This document shows positions 42,401-54,012 of a stretch of DNA of 64,000 nt, one piece after another. The stretch spans positions 36,167 through 100,166 of the forward strand of contig KQ965797.1 of assembly GCA_001574975.1 (NCBI GenBank). The letters are read 5' to 3'. The notes below the pieces were generated by a model. That model saw nothing but the letters and a program-made list of their open reading frames with translations. It was not told the DNA's origin and did no database searches. Position numbers and translations under genes: made by a program. The stretch comes from Gonapodya prolifera JEL478. Taxonomy: Eukaryota; Monoblepharomycota; Monoblepharidomycetes; Monoblepharidales; Gonapodyaceae. Position 1 is the stretch's first letter. Each line of letters begins with the position of its first letter.

Positions 42401-43589
42401 ATGGCCCCGTTGGACGTGTCGTGCACTTCCACGAACAGGTCCTTGGCCGTGGCGGCCCATGCGCGGACCGAGACCGTGAACGTGCCACCAGCGGCCGGGA
42501 CGGTGGGGAGCGATGTGGCGTCGATGCAGCCGCCGGCGCCGCCGTCGGAGCAGGGCGAGGTGGAGGCTTGGCGGCGGTGGGGTTTGGAAGCGGGTGCGGG
42601 GAGGGGGACGTTGATGAGTTCGCGCAGGGGGAGCGCGGGGCGGGTCTTGAAGGAAAGGAGGGGAGGGGGGGGAGGGGTGATGAGGGTGTGGTCAGTCACA
42701 TGAAGTCGTGAGGTCGTGAGGTCATGAGGTCATGAGGTCATCAAAGTGCAGAAATATGCGGCTCGGCGAGAGTATACCGATCCGCGATACATAGAGTGAT
42801 CCGCTCCGTAGTGTATTCGCCTCCGTCAGAGGAATTCGCCTCTGGCAGAGTATACCGCTTTCGCGATGCATGGAGTAATCCACTCCACGGTGTATTCGGC
42901 TCCGGAGGACTTCTCGGTCGGCGCTCACGCGCCAAGGCCTTGGGCCTCGGTCATCGCTCTCCCGCTTAGGCCTCGGGTCTCGCTCCAGTCGCTCCGCTCG
43001 TTCCACTCGGAGACTCACCACGACAACCGTCTTTGCAATCTGGGTCTTGTTGTCGATGTCGAAGCTGAGATTATCCGTCGCGAAGTAGGCTGTGAAAGTG
43101 ACTGAGAGTTGTGTGACGACACCGCCGAGGAAGGACTGCGTCTCTGGCACGGAACGTAAGGGGATGCCCACGGTCACGGGGGTCAGGGCGGATGACTGGA
43201 CTGCGTGGAGGCGGGCTTCACCGAGTGTTTTGGTCTGGAAGGTGGATGGTAAATGGTGCACGGCGGAAGGCAAATGGCGAATGGCAGGCAAGGGGTTAGA
43301 CTGCCAGCACTGTCTCTCGCCACAGGTAGTGTGCACTCACGCCGTCCGCCGTCAGTGCAAACACGACCAGGTTCCTCGGGTCCGGGGACTGCACCGGCAG
43401 CGCGAGTCTGAGCAGCACGCCGTCCTGGCCCTGGCCCGTGACGGTGCCCGCGAGCGTGTCTGGGAGAGCGGAGATGTCGATGCATGCACTCGAGTCTGCG
43501 CAGAGTGCGCTCGCGATATTGGCGCCACACGCGATCAGGAGGAGCGCAGCCACCACAGAGGCACCCGAGTGTCGGCCACACGCGCGCAT
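39500..43589 (-). CDS. Secreted modular chitin/polysaccharide deacetylase
   Basis: About eleven exons, from 43589 (exon 1 to 43341, exon 2 43234-43019) to a TAA at 39500-39502. Exon 1 encodes a signal peptide ('VVAALLLIACGANIASA') and a 'CADSSACIDIS' start. Then three related modules of about 100 residues follow, each with 'SPC....CID..S.P......TF...RAW.AT.KD.FV.V' and ending 'P.T.G.YN.YVWM.DPG.GW'. A Thr-rich linker with repeated 'ARATTTT' and a Cys-rich segment ('CDTIYNNVQAGNAPSAQDV') lie between them. The C-terminal NodB domain has 'AFTFDDGPF', the metal-binding 'HGWSH' and 'RFPYGSYDD', and ends 'SLSHDVHNTT...AIQYVLAQGY'. It deacetylates chitin in the wall; the modules probably bind polysaccharide (inference). 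Junctions between modules are partly uncertain. Confidence 0.84.
42107..42200 (+). repeat. GC-rich intronic repeat, copy c (short)
   Basis: It contains 'CGGTCAGCGCTACGGCGCT' and 'CAGACCTCGGGCTCG', related to the 'CGGTCAG...GGCGCTTAGGCCTC' part of copy a. It sits between two deacetylase modules in what should be an intron, antisense to the gene. Confidence 0.5.
42770..43010 (+). repeat. GC-rich intronic repeat, copy b
   Basis: It contains two 'AGAGTATACCG' units, 'TTCGCCTC', 'TCTCGGTCGGCGC' and 'GCTTAGGCCTCGGGTCTCGC', matching copy a in order. It lies in the deacetylase intron after 43019, antisense to the gene. Confidence 0.68.
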
Positions 43590-44092
43590 TGTGGGCGGAT
43601 GGCGAGCGCAGCGAATCTTGTCTGCCTGATGCGACGGCGCCTGCTGCTCCTTTTATTCAGGACGCCAAGAAAAAGCAGGCGAGGCCCTCTGAGTTCGTTA
43701 CCTGAGTGCGAACTGGAACCGATCGCACTTTCCAAATATGGAAACTTGGTTTGTCACAGGGTTTTGGCTCCACCCTGTCTTCTCGAAACCAGGCAAGCCA
43801 CAAGCGTGCCACCCGATGCTCTTCTCTCCTTCTACCAATTGCTTCCCTTTAACGTGTGGCCGGACTACACCTGCACCCCGACACGTTTGTTTCCCCCGCA
43901 AGGGTCACACCCTATCAGTCCGGTAAAGCGGCAGCAGATAGAACCCGCTAGCAATACGCATACATATCACGCGCAGCAGATATGCAGCCTGCATTGCATT
44001 TGCACATGCACCTGCTGCGAACAAATGTAATTCATGCAAACCCTATACCGGCTAACATAACCACTTTGACTTTCTGTCCTATCGTATTCCTT
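43590..44092. other. Intergenic region
   Basis: About 500 bp upstream of the deacetylase start, expected to hold its promoter. I see no gene or motif. Confidence 0.45.
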
Positions 44093-45326
44093 TCACGAAA
44101 GAAGGATTCTCTCTCTCTCTCTGGCATCCGTCGACGTCACAGGTAACGGGTGCAAAACACAGAAAAGGGTGCGTGGTGGATTAATCTTCTGTAGCTTCGC
44201 CAAGAAATGATTTACGCACATGTCAGAATACCGGACTATTATTGAACGTTTTTGACCCCGTACATGCCAAAATAGTGCGGCGTTGCGTTCATCAACGACA
44301 TGTAACGTTTGGCGTGCCGCGGTTTTGGGAGGGACAGCGCGAGCCCCGTACAGCGAGCGAAATTGGTGTGTGATGCGTCCACCGACAAGGACTGTGGGAG
44401 GACACGTAGTGTGTACTTCTTGAGGATAAACATTTGAAGTATCCTCACGTTCAAGGTGAAGAATGCCCGTCACGTCCTTGATATTTTTGTTGAGAGATGC
44501 CGCCCAACCCTCCGCTTTCGCCCATTCAAGGGTGGGTTTCAAAACTAACTCGATAGTTTTGCTTTGTTTGCGAGCAACTCTTTGAGCCGGAGTCGGTGGA
44601 GGCGAGAGGGGTCGCAGCAGATTCTCCATACTCGACAAAAGTCATCTTCTTTCACTGGAAGCTGCACGGGCCCTTGTACTGCCCCGGCTTCAGCCACGAT
44701 GTCCTTTGTGACATCACCTTGGCAGTCGGCGCCAGCTTGACCCTCAACCATTGCCGCAGCTTCTCCTTGATCCTCCGCTCCTTCTTCAGCCTGAGAGACC
44801 TCCTGCGCCGCTTCCAAAGCGGCCTTATCCGCCATGTACGCTTCAAGCTCGCGAGCAGGGTCCGAAGGGGGAGTTTGAACAAGCGCTTTTCCTTCGGCAA
44901 AGCCAGAAAACACCTTGTTCCTCGTCCATAACGAATTGGATGTTACTCTGATGCGAATGACTGGAATGACGTGGTCCATGCACGGCTGTTTTCAGTCGGG
45001 ACCAAAGCACAAGTTCACCCGAAGACAACAGTCCGAGATTTGAACGTACAAGCCAGCACACTACGCTCAATGCGATCGGACACGGCAACCAATTTTGGAT
45101 CCGACGGCGAAGTGATTCCAGGATTGCCGGGCATTTGCAAAGCTGGTGGCATCCGTGGACAAGAGCTGCTGTTTGTAACATCGCACGAAGAGGACCGGTT
45201 CCTTGACGGGATACGGCGGGGGAATTGAGCGGAAACGCTGGCTTCTTGAGTGGGAGCGGAGCGGGAAAGCGGTTGCGCTTCGTGATTGTTCGAGCGATTA
45301 TGTGATGCGAGGATAGAAGAGGTCAC
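44093..45326 (-). CDS. Possible hypothetical protein, exon structure unresolved
   Basis: Three minus-strand frames with protein-like composition follow each other: 45326-45015 (Ser/Arg/Pro-rich), 44979-44545 (Ala/Glu/Gln-rich helix, 'ADKAALEAAQEVSQAEEG', with 'SNSLWTRNKVFSGFAEGKA' before it) and 44638-44093 ('LVLKPTLEWAKAEGWAASL'). They could be exons of one gene, but I could not find junctions that close all frames, and no domain is recognised. Confidence 0.3.
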
Positions 45327-45467
45327 TTTTGGAGGCAGGTGAAAGTGTGGAAAATAAGTGACGGAAAAGAATGTGATAGATTTAAAAATTCACAACGATG
45401 GGACTAATCCTCCATCAAAGAGAGTGACGAATGTACATAAAATAATTACTCAAAATCTTTCTTACCA

Positions 45468-46698
45468 TTACAACTTCAACTTCACAAACCCCGCTTCTTT
45501 CCTCGGCCTCCGACCCAGCGCAAATTCTGGGGACACCGTGTCATTTCCCCCAAACGCTTCGTGGTTCTCGACGTCTGTCGGAATGTCGTTGAGACGTGGG
45601 GGGGAGAAGTATCCGAGGGCCTTGTCTGCCATTGCACTGGTGGATACGAGAATTTTCGTCGTTGAACATATCATGGGTACGTTAAAGCCCAGGTGAAGAC
45701 TCACTGCCCGAGAAGTTCCTGCACCCGAACGTCCAGAGTCTTTGCGATGCGGGGTGGAACTGACAAGTATTGGTTTTCTTCTTGTCTGAGCCATGCTGCA
45801 GGAGGTAAACGTCGCAGTTGTGGAATACAACCAAGAGGAGTCACATTCATGCTATGACATGACCATTGTCTCCAGTCGATATCACGACTCACCTGCAGCA
45901 AAGCTCACATGCATTCCAACCCTGGGAACATCTTTGTCACATTCGCACCACCTGAATGAATCGCAGAGCCGGTGTAGAACACGGCGCTGCTCTTGGGCAT
46001 TTCTGCATAGCAGACGTCGTCCTCTGTGGGCTTCAAGCCGTAGTCGAGGGGATGTTTGTGCGTGCCGGGGACTGCGATGAGGAAAATCGGCATGTTGCAC
46101 GGCAGGCGGCTCACTGGACGTGAACGAATGTACACTTACCAATGCGAGTTGCACCGTTCTCTTTAGTGAAATCCGACAACGCCCAGATAGAAGCCAGCTA
46201 TATAAGAGGCATTGTTAGTCCTCTGAGCAAGCGAGCATGAGGCGTCGACTTGACCTGGCATGTGCCTTGTCATGCATTGCTCACCTGAGGCTCAACTTGA
46301 TCGCCGAGTGGTTCAGTGCCCCAAGCTTGACGGTCTCGATGGAACTCTTGCGCCTTTTCACCAGGCATAATTTTGATCACCTGCGTTGCCATGACGTGGA
46401 ACCGCTCGCGAATCCGGCAAAGTCATCTAGCGTAGTGTATTGGTGCTTAATGTGTGGATTGAAGCTTCGATCATAGTGACTCAGTGTTTGAAGCTCCGGC
46501 GAGCTTTAGAAAGGGCTCCATGTCATTCGAGATTGTGTTCGCATCTTCCTGCGATATCCAGCTTTGCACAATGACTGCTCCGTCTCTCTCCAAGGCCGCG
46601 ATCGCGTCCTTTAGCGAGCAGGTCGGGGGGAGCGACGCGAGCGTCTTTTTCCGCTTAGGCGGAGCCTTTGAGACAGAACTGGAAGAAAGACCGGGCAT
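45468..46698 (-). pseudogene. PhyH-family dioxygenase, internal segment missing (possibly a pseudogene)
   Basis: The start 'MPGLSSSS' (46698) leads to 'LKDAIAALERDGAVIVQSWI', the N-terminus of phytanoyl-CoA dioxygenase-like enzymes. Later exons give 'HVMATQVIKIMPGEKAQEFH' with the 'H-x-D' iron ligands immediately after, 'LASIWALSDFTKENGATRI', 'VPGTHKHP', 'YTGSAIHSGG', 'WLRQEENQYLSVPPRIA' and a C-terminus ending 'GFVKLKL'. Between 'FLKLAGASNTES' and 'HVMATQ' only about 100 nt remain, with stops in the expected frame. The usual about 60 residues of the family there (the 'FFG..T.R' region) are absent. Either an unrecognised intron arrangement or a real deletion explains this. Fe(II)/2-oxoglutarate chemistry is implied by the family. 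Confidence 0.6.
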
Positions 46699-49600
46699 TG
46701 CGGAGTTGGGAAGGAAGTTCAGAGCCAAAGTTTGGTGGTGTTGGGTTTGACGATCGAGAGTTGCAGGAAAGTTCTCGCACATCGCCACGCAATCGTAGTC
46801 ACTTAATTTCTACCTCGAGCCCAGCTTCGACATTATCGGTCAGTCGAGCGTGAATACTTTGAATACTTGTGCGACACAATTCATATTGTGTCAGTTCACG
46901 CCAATGAAATGAGGAAAAGAATCCAATTGCAATTTAAATCTTGATAAAGTACAGCTTCAGAAGCAACCGGTGATAGCCAACAGCTCATTCAAGTCCGTTC
47001 TGGTCGACAAGCCCGCCATTACTTCCAACCTTTTCATTCAACACGTAGAGCACGTAGAGCGCCGTGTGTACATCAGACCCACCATCAACCTCGGCATAAT
47101 GACCTTTGGATCGGTGGCGGAAATAGTTGTAACTCCTGGTGCACGTTGAAGTGAAGTTTGGATATAGCTCACCTCATGCAAAATCTCGATGATCTTCAAC
47201 AGACTGGAATGGGAGTTCCAGAGGGTCGACTGATGTTTGATGAACGCTCTCCTCGCCATGTTTCGTCTATGCAGTTGATCATGGAAAAGAGTGAGTGACG
47301 CTGTTCCTGCAGCGTCACACAAATGATGTACACTCGGTTGGGCTCCGGTGGACTTTGCGGGCTTTGAGGAGGCTGCTGGTGATCGCTGCAGTTGCAGAAG
47401 CGATGGTGCCTACGGGCGGTTTGACCTGAGCGAAAACAATGCTCCACACCTGTGGGCCAACAAGCGCTGCTCTTGCCGGAGCTCCCTTGGCCGCGAGAGG
47501 AGAGGAAACGCGCAGGATGGGCTAGTGCAGTGCTTGCCGAAAGTGAACCTGGTTGGGGCAGGCCTAGTGCCAAAGTTGCGGGCCCGCCTCCGAGTCTGGT
47601 TCAGTCACTTTGATGTTGCCAAACGTGAAGTTGATGGAGCCACCTAGGCGCAGGGGGGGGCAGGAGCAGTGGTGGATTTGGCTTGTGCCCCGGCAGAAAC
47701 CAGCCGGAGCAGCAGCGGTGGGACAGTCGTAGTGGGAGCTTTCTCAAGTTGAATGTGTACCTCAGCGGAGTGGGCGCAGGCGCAGGTGTGGACGAGGCAG
47801 GTGCAGCCGAGGACGTTTTCTATCAAATGCGCCAAATCTGCTGAACCCTCCAGCAGTGGCAATAATCAGTCCTCCTGGGGGCAGTGGATTCCAGAGCGGT
47901 GCTTCTAAAGAAGGTAAGACGGGTCCTGCAGCGCCAAATGGTCCTCAGTGGTGGGCTGTGATCTTGGCGGTGCTAGCGAGAGCCAAGGCGTGGACTCCCA
48001 AGGTGCCTTCAGATGCAGTAACTCTCAGAGATTCACTTAAGTGAGCAGTCTCCGGTGCAATATTGGTGGGTACGACAGCCCGGCCACCAACCAAGTGCTC
48101 CGAGGGAGGAGCGGTAACTGTTTTCAGTGGCCACACCCATTCCCCTAAAAACTCACAAACGTCCCCATTGTCTCTGACCAGGACGTGACTGTTTGTTTCC
48201 GAACAGAAGGGACAACGTGTAAGGTGGTGAAATGGAACTGCGAGCTATGAAACATTTGAAACGTTTGCAAATTTGCTGACAAGTGACAATCCACAATCCT
48301 AGTAATGATTCCACTGTGATATGCTTCTCGAACGGTCCTTAGATGATCGTTGGCTGCGTCATCACAGGCAGAGCCTCCGACGACCCAATCTCGACCAAAT
48401 CCACGTACTCGTGCAAGATGAAACCTTTGAGTAGGTACCCTTTACCACGTCCTCGAGCAAGCGCTGCGTTGGCCAAACAGGAATGCTCCAGGATAGTGAG
48501 TCATGCCGCGTGGTTTCGGAACGAAGTTGGCCAGCCGAAGTGTGCGGGAGCAGCCACACAGATGCGCGAAGGCGTCGTCCTGTGGGACATCGGGAGGCGC
48601 AGTCAGCAACGCGAACAAGTCGTCGGGTGCAGGCGTGTCGTGATCCGCGCTCAATTAACGCCGCTTTCGCTGACCTTCTCCGCGACCAAGTCCACTCCTG
48701 GCCCCACCCACACCGCAGCCAACTGCCACTCTGCAGGAAGACCTCTGAAGATTCCAACCCTATGGTTCCATCATAGCAGCTCCGGCTAGACCTTGGAAAA
48801 ACGGGGTGGAGGGGGAACCGAGGAAAGATGTCTTTTGCACGATCGACGATCGACAAGAGGAAGGGATCGGGGAGAGAAGGGGGCCGGTGTAGAGGCCCAT
48901 CGCATAGGTCACATCGTCTGTTACTGTCAATTGACGGAGTGAGGTTGATGTTGAGGTGAAATGTTTGAAAACGTCCGAGTCCCGCCCGGAGTCAACACAA
49001 CGAGCTAACCCCCCCTCGTTTGGAACCGCCCACTCATCTGCGCGCAGGACATGCTGCCAATAATTAAGTTCGCCTACTAACAGGGTGGGGAAGAGTTCGG
49101 GAATCGCGTTTTTTCCATCTGCTTCCGTGACATTCTCTGCCTTCTGTGAGGCCACGTTCTGCAACGATGTAATTGTACCCCAAATGATCAAGTCCCACAC
49201 GTACGCCAGAAGGGGAGTAATAAGAAGAACGAAAAATAATTCGATTTCGAGACGAAATACGACGTTTTTCTATCCGGTTCTTTGAGATTCCATGGCACGA
49301 AACTCGACAAAACCACGTCACACGGCACCAACTCGGACGAGGTACGAAGCGCACACCCACAACCATACTGGAGAACACAAAGGACGAACACTCCACAACG
49401 CTTTAAATTTCAGGAAGGATTGGGATAGTGCCAACCATAATTCGTAAACCTTTGACCCGAAACTCCCAGCAACCCTTCGGGTTTCGTGGAGACACAGTAT
49501 GTTCTACACAAAGTACCGACTCGCCACGTCATTGATTTCTGGAACGTGCTCCTGCTCTTCCTGCTTCTGGCCTCCCGGCCTCCTGGCCTCGCACACCTCG

Positions 49601-50554
49601 AGCTCGTGCTCCTTCCTAGTTCCTTCACGTCACACCTCACCGACACTAAACCCATTCCAGTCATTCGCTCCCCGCTTACACTCACACCATACCACGTACC
49701 ACGTGTTGGGACCAGGCAGCGGCCTTGTCGCCACCAGGTTCGGTCACCACCGCCGCCGCCGGGACCTGAGGGCGGATGGCCGATGGCTTTCTCGCTCTTC
49801 ATCTCTTCATGTGTAAGTCGCAACCAGTAGCTCGTGCGTGCCCCTGGTCTTGGCCTTGGCCTTGGCGACGGGCGACGGGCGACAGGCGACGTCCTCATCT
49901 CGGGTGGGATATGTGACGTGGGATGCGAGTTTTTAGGAACTAAATATTCTATTTTTGTCCTCCCAAATTTTCGCCTGGGTCTCAAACCCACGCACCCGTG
50001 TTATGTGCACCCAATCTTACCTACTTCACACATCACAGGAGCGGAATCTGACAGCGTATCCTGGAAATTTCAACAACTCTTCTTTTTTTGGACGGGCGGG
50101 ACGGGTGGTCGCGTCAACCACCCACAAGACTTGAACCCACGAGTCACGCTCCGTTCACGAGGGCGGGGGAGCAAATCTTCGGACTTCCTGTGGTTATCCT
50201 TCTTTGACTTCGACTTGCAAAGACGACGTGCGAGACAGGGTAACTTGGCGACGAACAAAAATGTGAACGTAACTGGCACGTAGATGGTGAGGACTTTCAT
50301 TGATGACCAACTTGGCAAGTGTGCGAAATTATGTTGTGTTCACGTGTGACATTTGGTCCCCTAGAACACAATTTTCATCAAGATGTACCTTGAAATTGCG
50401 AGTTGAGTATTCGATCACCAAGGGTCAACAGTCAGGAGTCATCCCCGAACTTTGCGTAATTATGTTCAATATTGACATCCAATCCCACACCACATACAAT
50501 CCCATCATCAAAAATTTAATCCTTGAAATTGTGAATTAAAAAAAACTGTGCTTC
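46699..50554. other. Region without recognisable genes
   Basis: About 3.8 kb. Short protein-like segments occur on the minus strand, for example 'RRAFIKHQSTLWNSHSSLL' near 47200, 'GGSINFTFGNIKVTEPDS' near 47600-47640, and a 146-residue frame at 48760-49200. None shows a known domain and I could not join them. They may be exons of one or two lineage-specific or decayed genes. Confidence 0.35.
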
Positions 50555-51622
50555 TCAAACGGACAAAGTCTCCCGCTCGGCCTTGGACTCGGCGACGGAC
50601 GCCAATCGGTTGCGGCCGTGCTGCTTGCCGGCCCAGACCCAGGTGAGGTCTCCGGCGGGAAGGACTTCGCGACCCCAGAGCTCGTTGATGAAGGGTGCAG
50701 AACCTGGCGATTATGAAAGTAGACTCGATCTGAAATACGAACATCGTTTGATGGCCAACAGACAGTTCTCACCTCCGTAGAATGCCGTTGCAGCCGTAAT
50801 GAGCGAGAGCCATCCAGAAGCCCTGGTGGCGCCCACGCTTCCGTAGGACGAGCCAGCGAGGCAGAGCAAGAGCAGGATGACACCGACAAAGGTGGAGCAC
50901 ATTGCAACATTGAAGCGGATGGCGACGCAGAGGAAGAGGAACGAGACGAAGGCGTAAAGTGTGAAAAGGGTAACGAGGCCGGCGGAGAGGTTGCCTTTTG
51001 GATGCGAAGGTGGTGTCAGAACGATCCCGACAAGACATGAGATCTGCAAAGAGAAGACAAGGCTCACCAGGTTTGATTGCTCCAGAGTAGGCCAGGAGTT
51101 GGAAAATCGCCATTCCAGCTCCGAAAGGTCCATAGGTGAAGAGGATCGTTCCGGTGAGGATGTTGTTCTGCCCAAATCAACACGTCGCATTAGCGCCCCG
51201 TCATCATCACCCGCACTTGTAAGAGAGTCGCTCACTCGAGAGAATTCAAGGTATCCGAGTGGGATGAAAGAGCTTCCAATCGCCAAGAAGTAGGACCACA
51301 CAATGGGGCCGAAATCGGGGTCTGCGAGGATCATGTTTGTTGGAGACTGAACGAGCGCGACGAAACGTGAACGTGACGACGTACCGACAAGCCCCGCGTT
51401 GATTGCACCAAGCATTGTGAGCACTATCGCAAATCCCCAAAGACCTGCAGGGGCGGTGTTCTGTTTCCATTCGAGGGGGGAAGGAAGTTCCGAATGACGA
51501 TGAAGCAATTATCACCATAGAGCGCGCACACGAAGGACACGTACCCCGATAGTCTGCGAGTAGTCGAGCTTGACCTTGGCTTCCTCGGGCCAGATGATCT
51601 TCATTTCTCCCTTGCCGTCCAT
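50555..51622 (-). CDS. GPR1/FUN34/YaaH (ATO-type) acetate/ammonium transporter
   Basis: Six exons close in frame: 51622-51545, 51460-51385, 51321-51236, 51167-51068, 50994-50773 and 50703-50555, giving 236 residues. The family signature 'NPAPLGL' appears as 'NTAPAGLWGFAIVLTML' in TM1. Six membrane segments follow, including 'FGPIVWSYFLAIGSSFIPLG', 'TGTILFTYGPFGAGMAIF', 'LYAFVSFLFLCVAIRFNVA' and 'GWLSLITAATAFYGG'. The cytoplasmic C-terminus is charged. Family members are plasma-membrane acetate/succinate channels or ammonium exporters. Glucose-repressible acetate uptake is the commonest fungal role, but regulation cannot be read here. Confidence 0.87.
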
Positions 51623-51868
51623 TTGATGCGTTGTGGTTGAGTGAAGGTGGAGACTGGTGGGGGAGGAGGATGTTTTCGATGGCTCGAATGAATGTGAATC
51701 ATTCGTGGGACTTTTAAAGGTCCTGGACACACCCGAAACATCAATCCCCCCGGGTTGACAACGGGAGACGCTACGCCACCAGAGTCCTTTGACCCTTTCC
51801 CGGGACCGAAAAGGTTGAGGAGAAACAGTTCAACCGATTAACCGAACGTGCTGGGCAACACGCACAAT

Positions 51869-52592
51869 TTACCACAGGAACGCAGCGGGCGCATCTCCGC
51901 GAGGTTTCGATGACCACTCCCGCTGACGGCTCTCGAGACCGCGGTGCAGAGGCTCGGCGTCACTTATGTACAGTGTGCCACCATGTTCAGGGATGATGAG
52001 GATCCTCGCTGCAGTTGTTGCTCCCTCTCTCTCCCAGCCCCCTTTTGCGTGGGGTACAGTTGTCGAGATGCACGTTTTGCGCACACGCTTACTTTGTGAA
52101 GCGATGTGGAGGGTGAAGAAGAGCCAGTCGCCCGAATGAAGTTGAATGGTTCGATTGAGGAGTAGGGAGTCCGGAACTGACGCGAAGACATTCATACACT
52201 CGTATAAAGCAAAATAAACTCCGGAGCGATTGTTCAGGGCGTCCGTCTCAACGTTAGTTTTTGTGGTCGGCGTAGCTGTATTTGCTTCGAGGGCGATTCC
52301 AATGGACATAAATGACTTGCAATACATGACCGAAAGCCTCCAAGAACAACGAGGCGCCGTTGCGAGGGGGGTGAAAGTAGAGTAGAAGCATATCTTCGCA
52401 GTCAAGGTCGATGACCTCCGTCTCTTGTGGAAATACTGTTGGTAAACTATGAAAACGCCCGTAAGCAAGCACGTACTTACGGGTGGAACGGTGATTCTCC
52501 GAAACAAACCTAGATCCATTAGTACCGAAAATTGGGGCGAGGACATCAGGACGCGTGCTGGGTATCAACATCGTCTCATCGGCTTCCCTCAT
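51869..52592 (-). CDS. Possible hypothetical protein
   Basis: Two overlapping minus-strand frames look protein-like: 52592-52254 ('EVIDLDCEDMLLLYFHPP', 'GHVLQVIYVHWNR') and 52250-51970 ('FALYECMNVFASVPDSLLL', 'IQLHSGDWLFFTLHIASQ'). They may be adjacent exons. No family is recognised and the junctions were not resolved. Confidence 0.3.
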
Positions 52593-52659
52593 TGCCCTTC
52601 TGCACTAGACACCAAATCTACACTGCCGCAATCTCAATCCCTGGAGTCCCCATCGCCGG

Positions 52660-52966
52660 ATGCTAGCTTCGGCAACCTCGGTGAAGTCCAACGATGCTGA
52701 TGCTGCGACGTCTCAATGGGAAAAGTTGGAATGGGAACTCAACCCCCAACACATTCAAGTCAGCGACCAGCTCTTGGGAGCGGGGGGGGTATGGAAACGT
52801 GTACCTCGGGACACTCTTGATTAGGCGACATCCCGGTGCGGTGAAAGTCCTCCGCTCCGATGTGGATGTCGGCGATAGTGTGAGTCCCGGCGAAGATGCG
52901 TACTCCAGCAATCTTGGCATCACGGACGAGACGAGACCGATTTCCGGCGGACAGCAAATTGCATAG
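52660..52966 (+). pseudogene. Protein-kinase N-lobe fragment, frameshifted
   Basis: The frame from ATG 52660 reads 'SQWEKLEWELNPQHIQVSDQ' then 'LLGAGG', the start of a kinase glycine-rich loop. The continuation 'YGNVYLG' and 'GAVKVLRSDV' lies in another frame because the G-run at 52782-52789 has eight rather than seven G. No later kinase motif (HRD, DFG) is seen, so this is a fragment. A sequencing slip in the G-run is possible. The first about 70 nt recur at 63937-64000. Confidence 0.65.
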
Positions 52967-53380
52967 AGTTAAATTCAATTATTTCGCTCGGTTTAGGGCT
53001 TCATTCAGGAAGTTACCACTTGGAGGCTGTTTCGACACACGAACGTATTGGAGCTCACGGGCGCCTGCATTAGTGTCGCGCGACCATTCATGGTCTCTCC
53101 CGTTATGGAGAATGGCGATTTTTTTAACTAACTGAAAACAATCAGTCCCCGCACGAACAAAATAGACTCGAGTGCAATGGCTAAGACGCGATGTTCAGTT
53201 CAGTCTTTTCTGAACACCTTTGGAAAGACGCTTATTACAGTAACGTCGTCCCCAATTCTGCAATGAAGCAAGTTATTCCGACAAGATCGTCTGATTATTA
53301 CCATCTTTGTGCCTAATAAGATCCAACATGCATCTGCACGGTCATGAGGAAAAGTAGACCGCCTTAAAACCGAAGCGTTC
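52967..53380. other. Intergenic region
   Basis: About 410 bp of AT-rich sequence with no feature I can support. Confidence 0.4.
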
Positions 53381-53592
53381 TTGAAGGTGTAGGATCACAG
53401 AAAACATCTGATGTCAATTTTCCAAAGTCCATGTTACCTGGCGCAAGGCGAGCAAGCTAGGAACCGACGCCTTGGCTGTACACAAAGTACAAGTGCATAA
53501 AATGCACATGAGTGTTCCCTGAACAATGCTCTCTGACAGGAAAAAGCCAAAATACCACTCAATGCAACCTCAACCACGGATGGTAAGCGGGC

Positions 53593-53597
53593 AAAAA
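53593..53597 (-). terminator. Pol III terminator of left tRNA-Pro
   Basis: A T5 run on the minus strand directly follows the tRNA, the usual RNA polymerase III stop. Confidence 0.7.
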
Positions 53598-53600
53598 GAT

Positions 53601-53674
53601 GGGGGACGACCGGGACTCGAACCCGGAGCCTCTCGCACCCGAAGCGAGAATCTTACCCTTGGACCATCATCCCC
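53601..53674 (-). tRNA. tRNA-Pro (anticodon CGG), left copy
   Basis: The cloverleaf is recognisable: acceptor stem GGGGATG/CGTCCCC, anticodon arm CTCGC-TTCGGGT-GCGAG with anticodon CGG, and a T arm with 'GGTTCGAGTCC' (B box). There is no intron. It lies inside the inverted repeat. Confidence 0.93.
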
Positions 53675-54012
53675 AATAGTGGTTATGAGGTGAGTTATAA
53701 TTTGCTATATAAAGTCAATTAGTTTACATATGTCTCATCGACCCAACCTGCGTCGGCCCCTCAGTGATCTATCGCCCTCCTCAACCGTCCTATACATCTT
53801 CCTCGATTCGCGCATCTCTCACGTTTCCTCACAAATGATTCAATGAATGGTCAGCCCCTCTCCAGTCTCCATTCCAGTCTCCATTGTCACTTCAGTGTTC
53901 AAAACTGCAGCAAAAATATGTGGGGCATTTGTATTGTATTCTAATGTTTTTTACATCACCTCTGGACCTGGACCTTGCATGAGTTGCAGAAAATTCTACC
54001 ACCAGAATGGAT

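Larger units (their letters stand above)
53381..54012 (+). repeat. 632-bp inverted repeat, left arm
   Basis: The reverse complement of 63112-63743. I saw no mismatch in the stretches compared. It contains a tRNA-Pro gene and the first about 55 codons of a frame ('MVSPSPVSIPVSIVTSV...', 53847 onward) with a 'CMSC' knuckle. Both arms end abruptly at the same bases, and unrelated sequence follows on each side. Confidence 0.85.

Noticed and set aside
44101-44122. CT microsatellite (TCTCTCTC run)
   Set aside because: Too short to be a feature worth listing.
53606-53680. Inverted-repeat arm considered as a tRNA-derived SINE
   Set aside because: The tRNA is a full, well-folded gene with a terminator and is a small part of a 632-bp arm; there is no poly-A or SINE tail.
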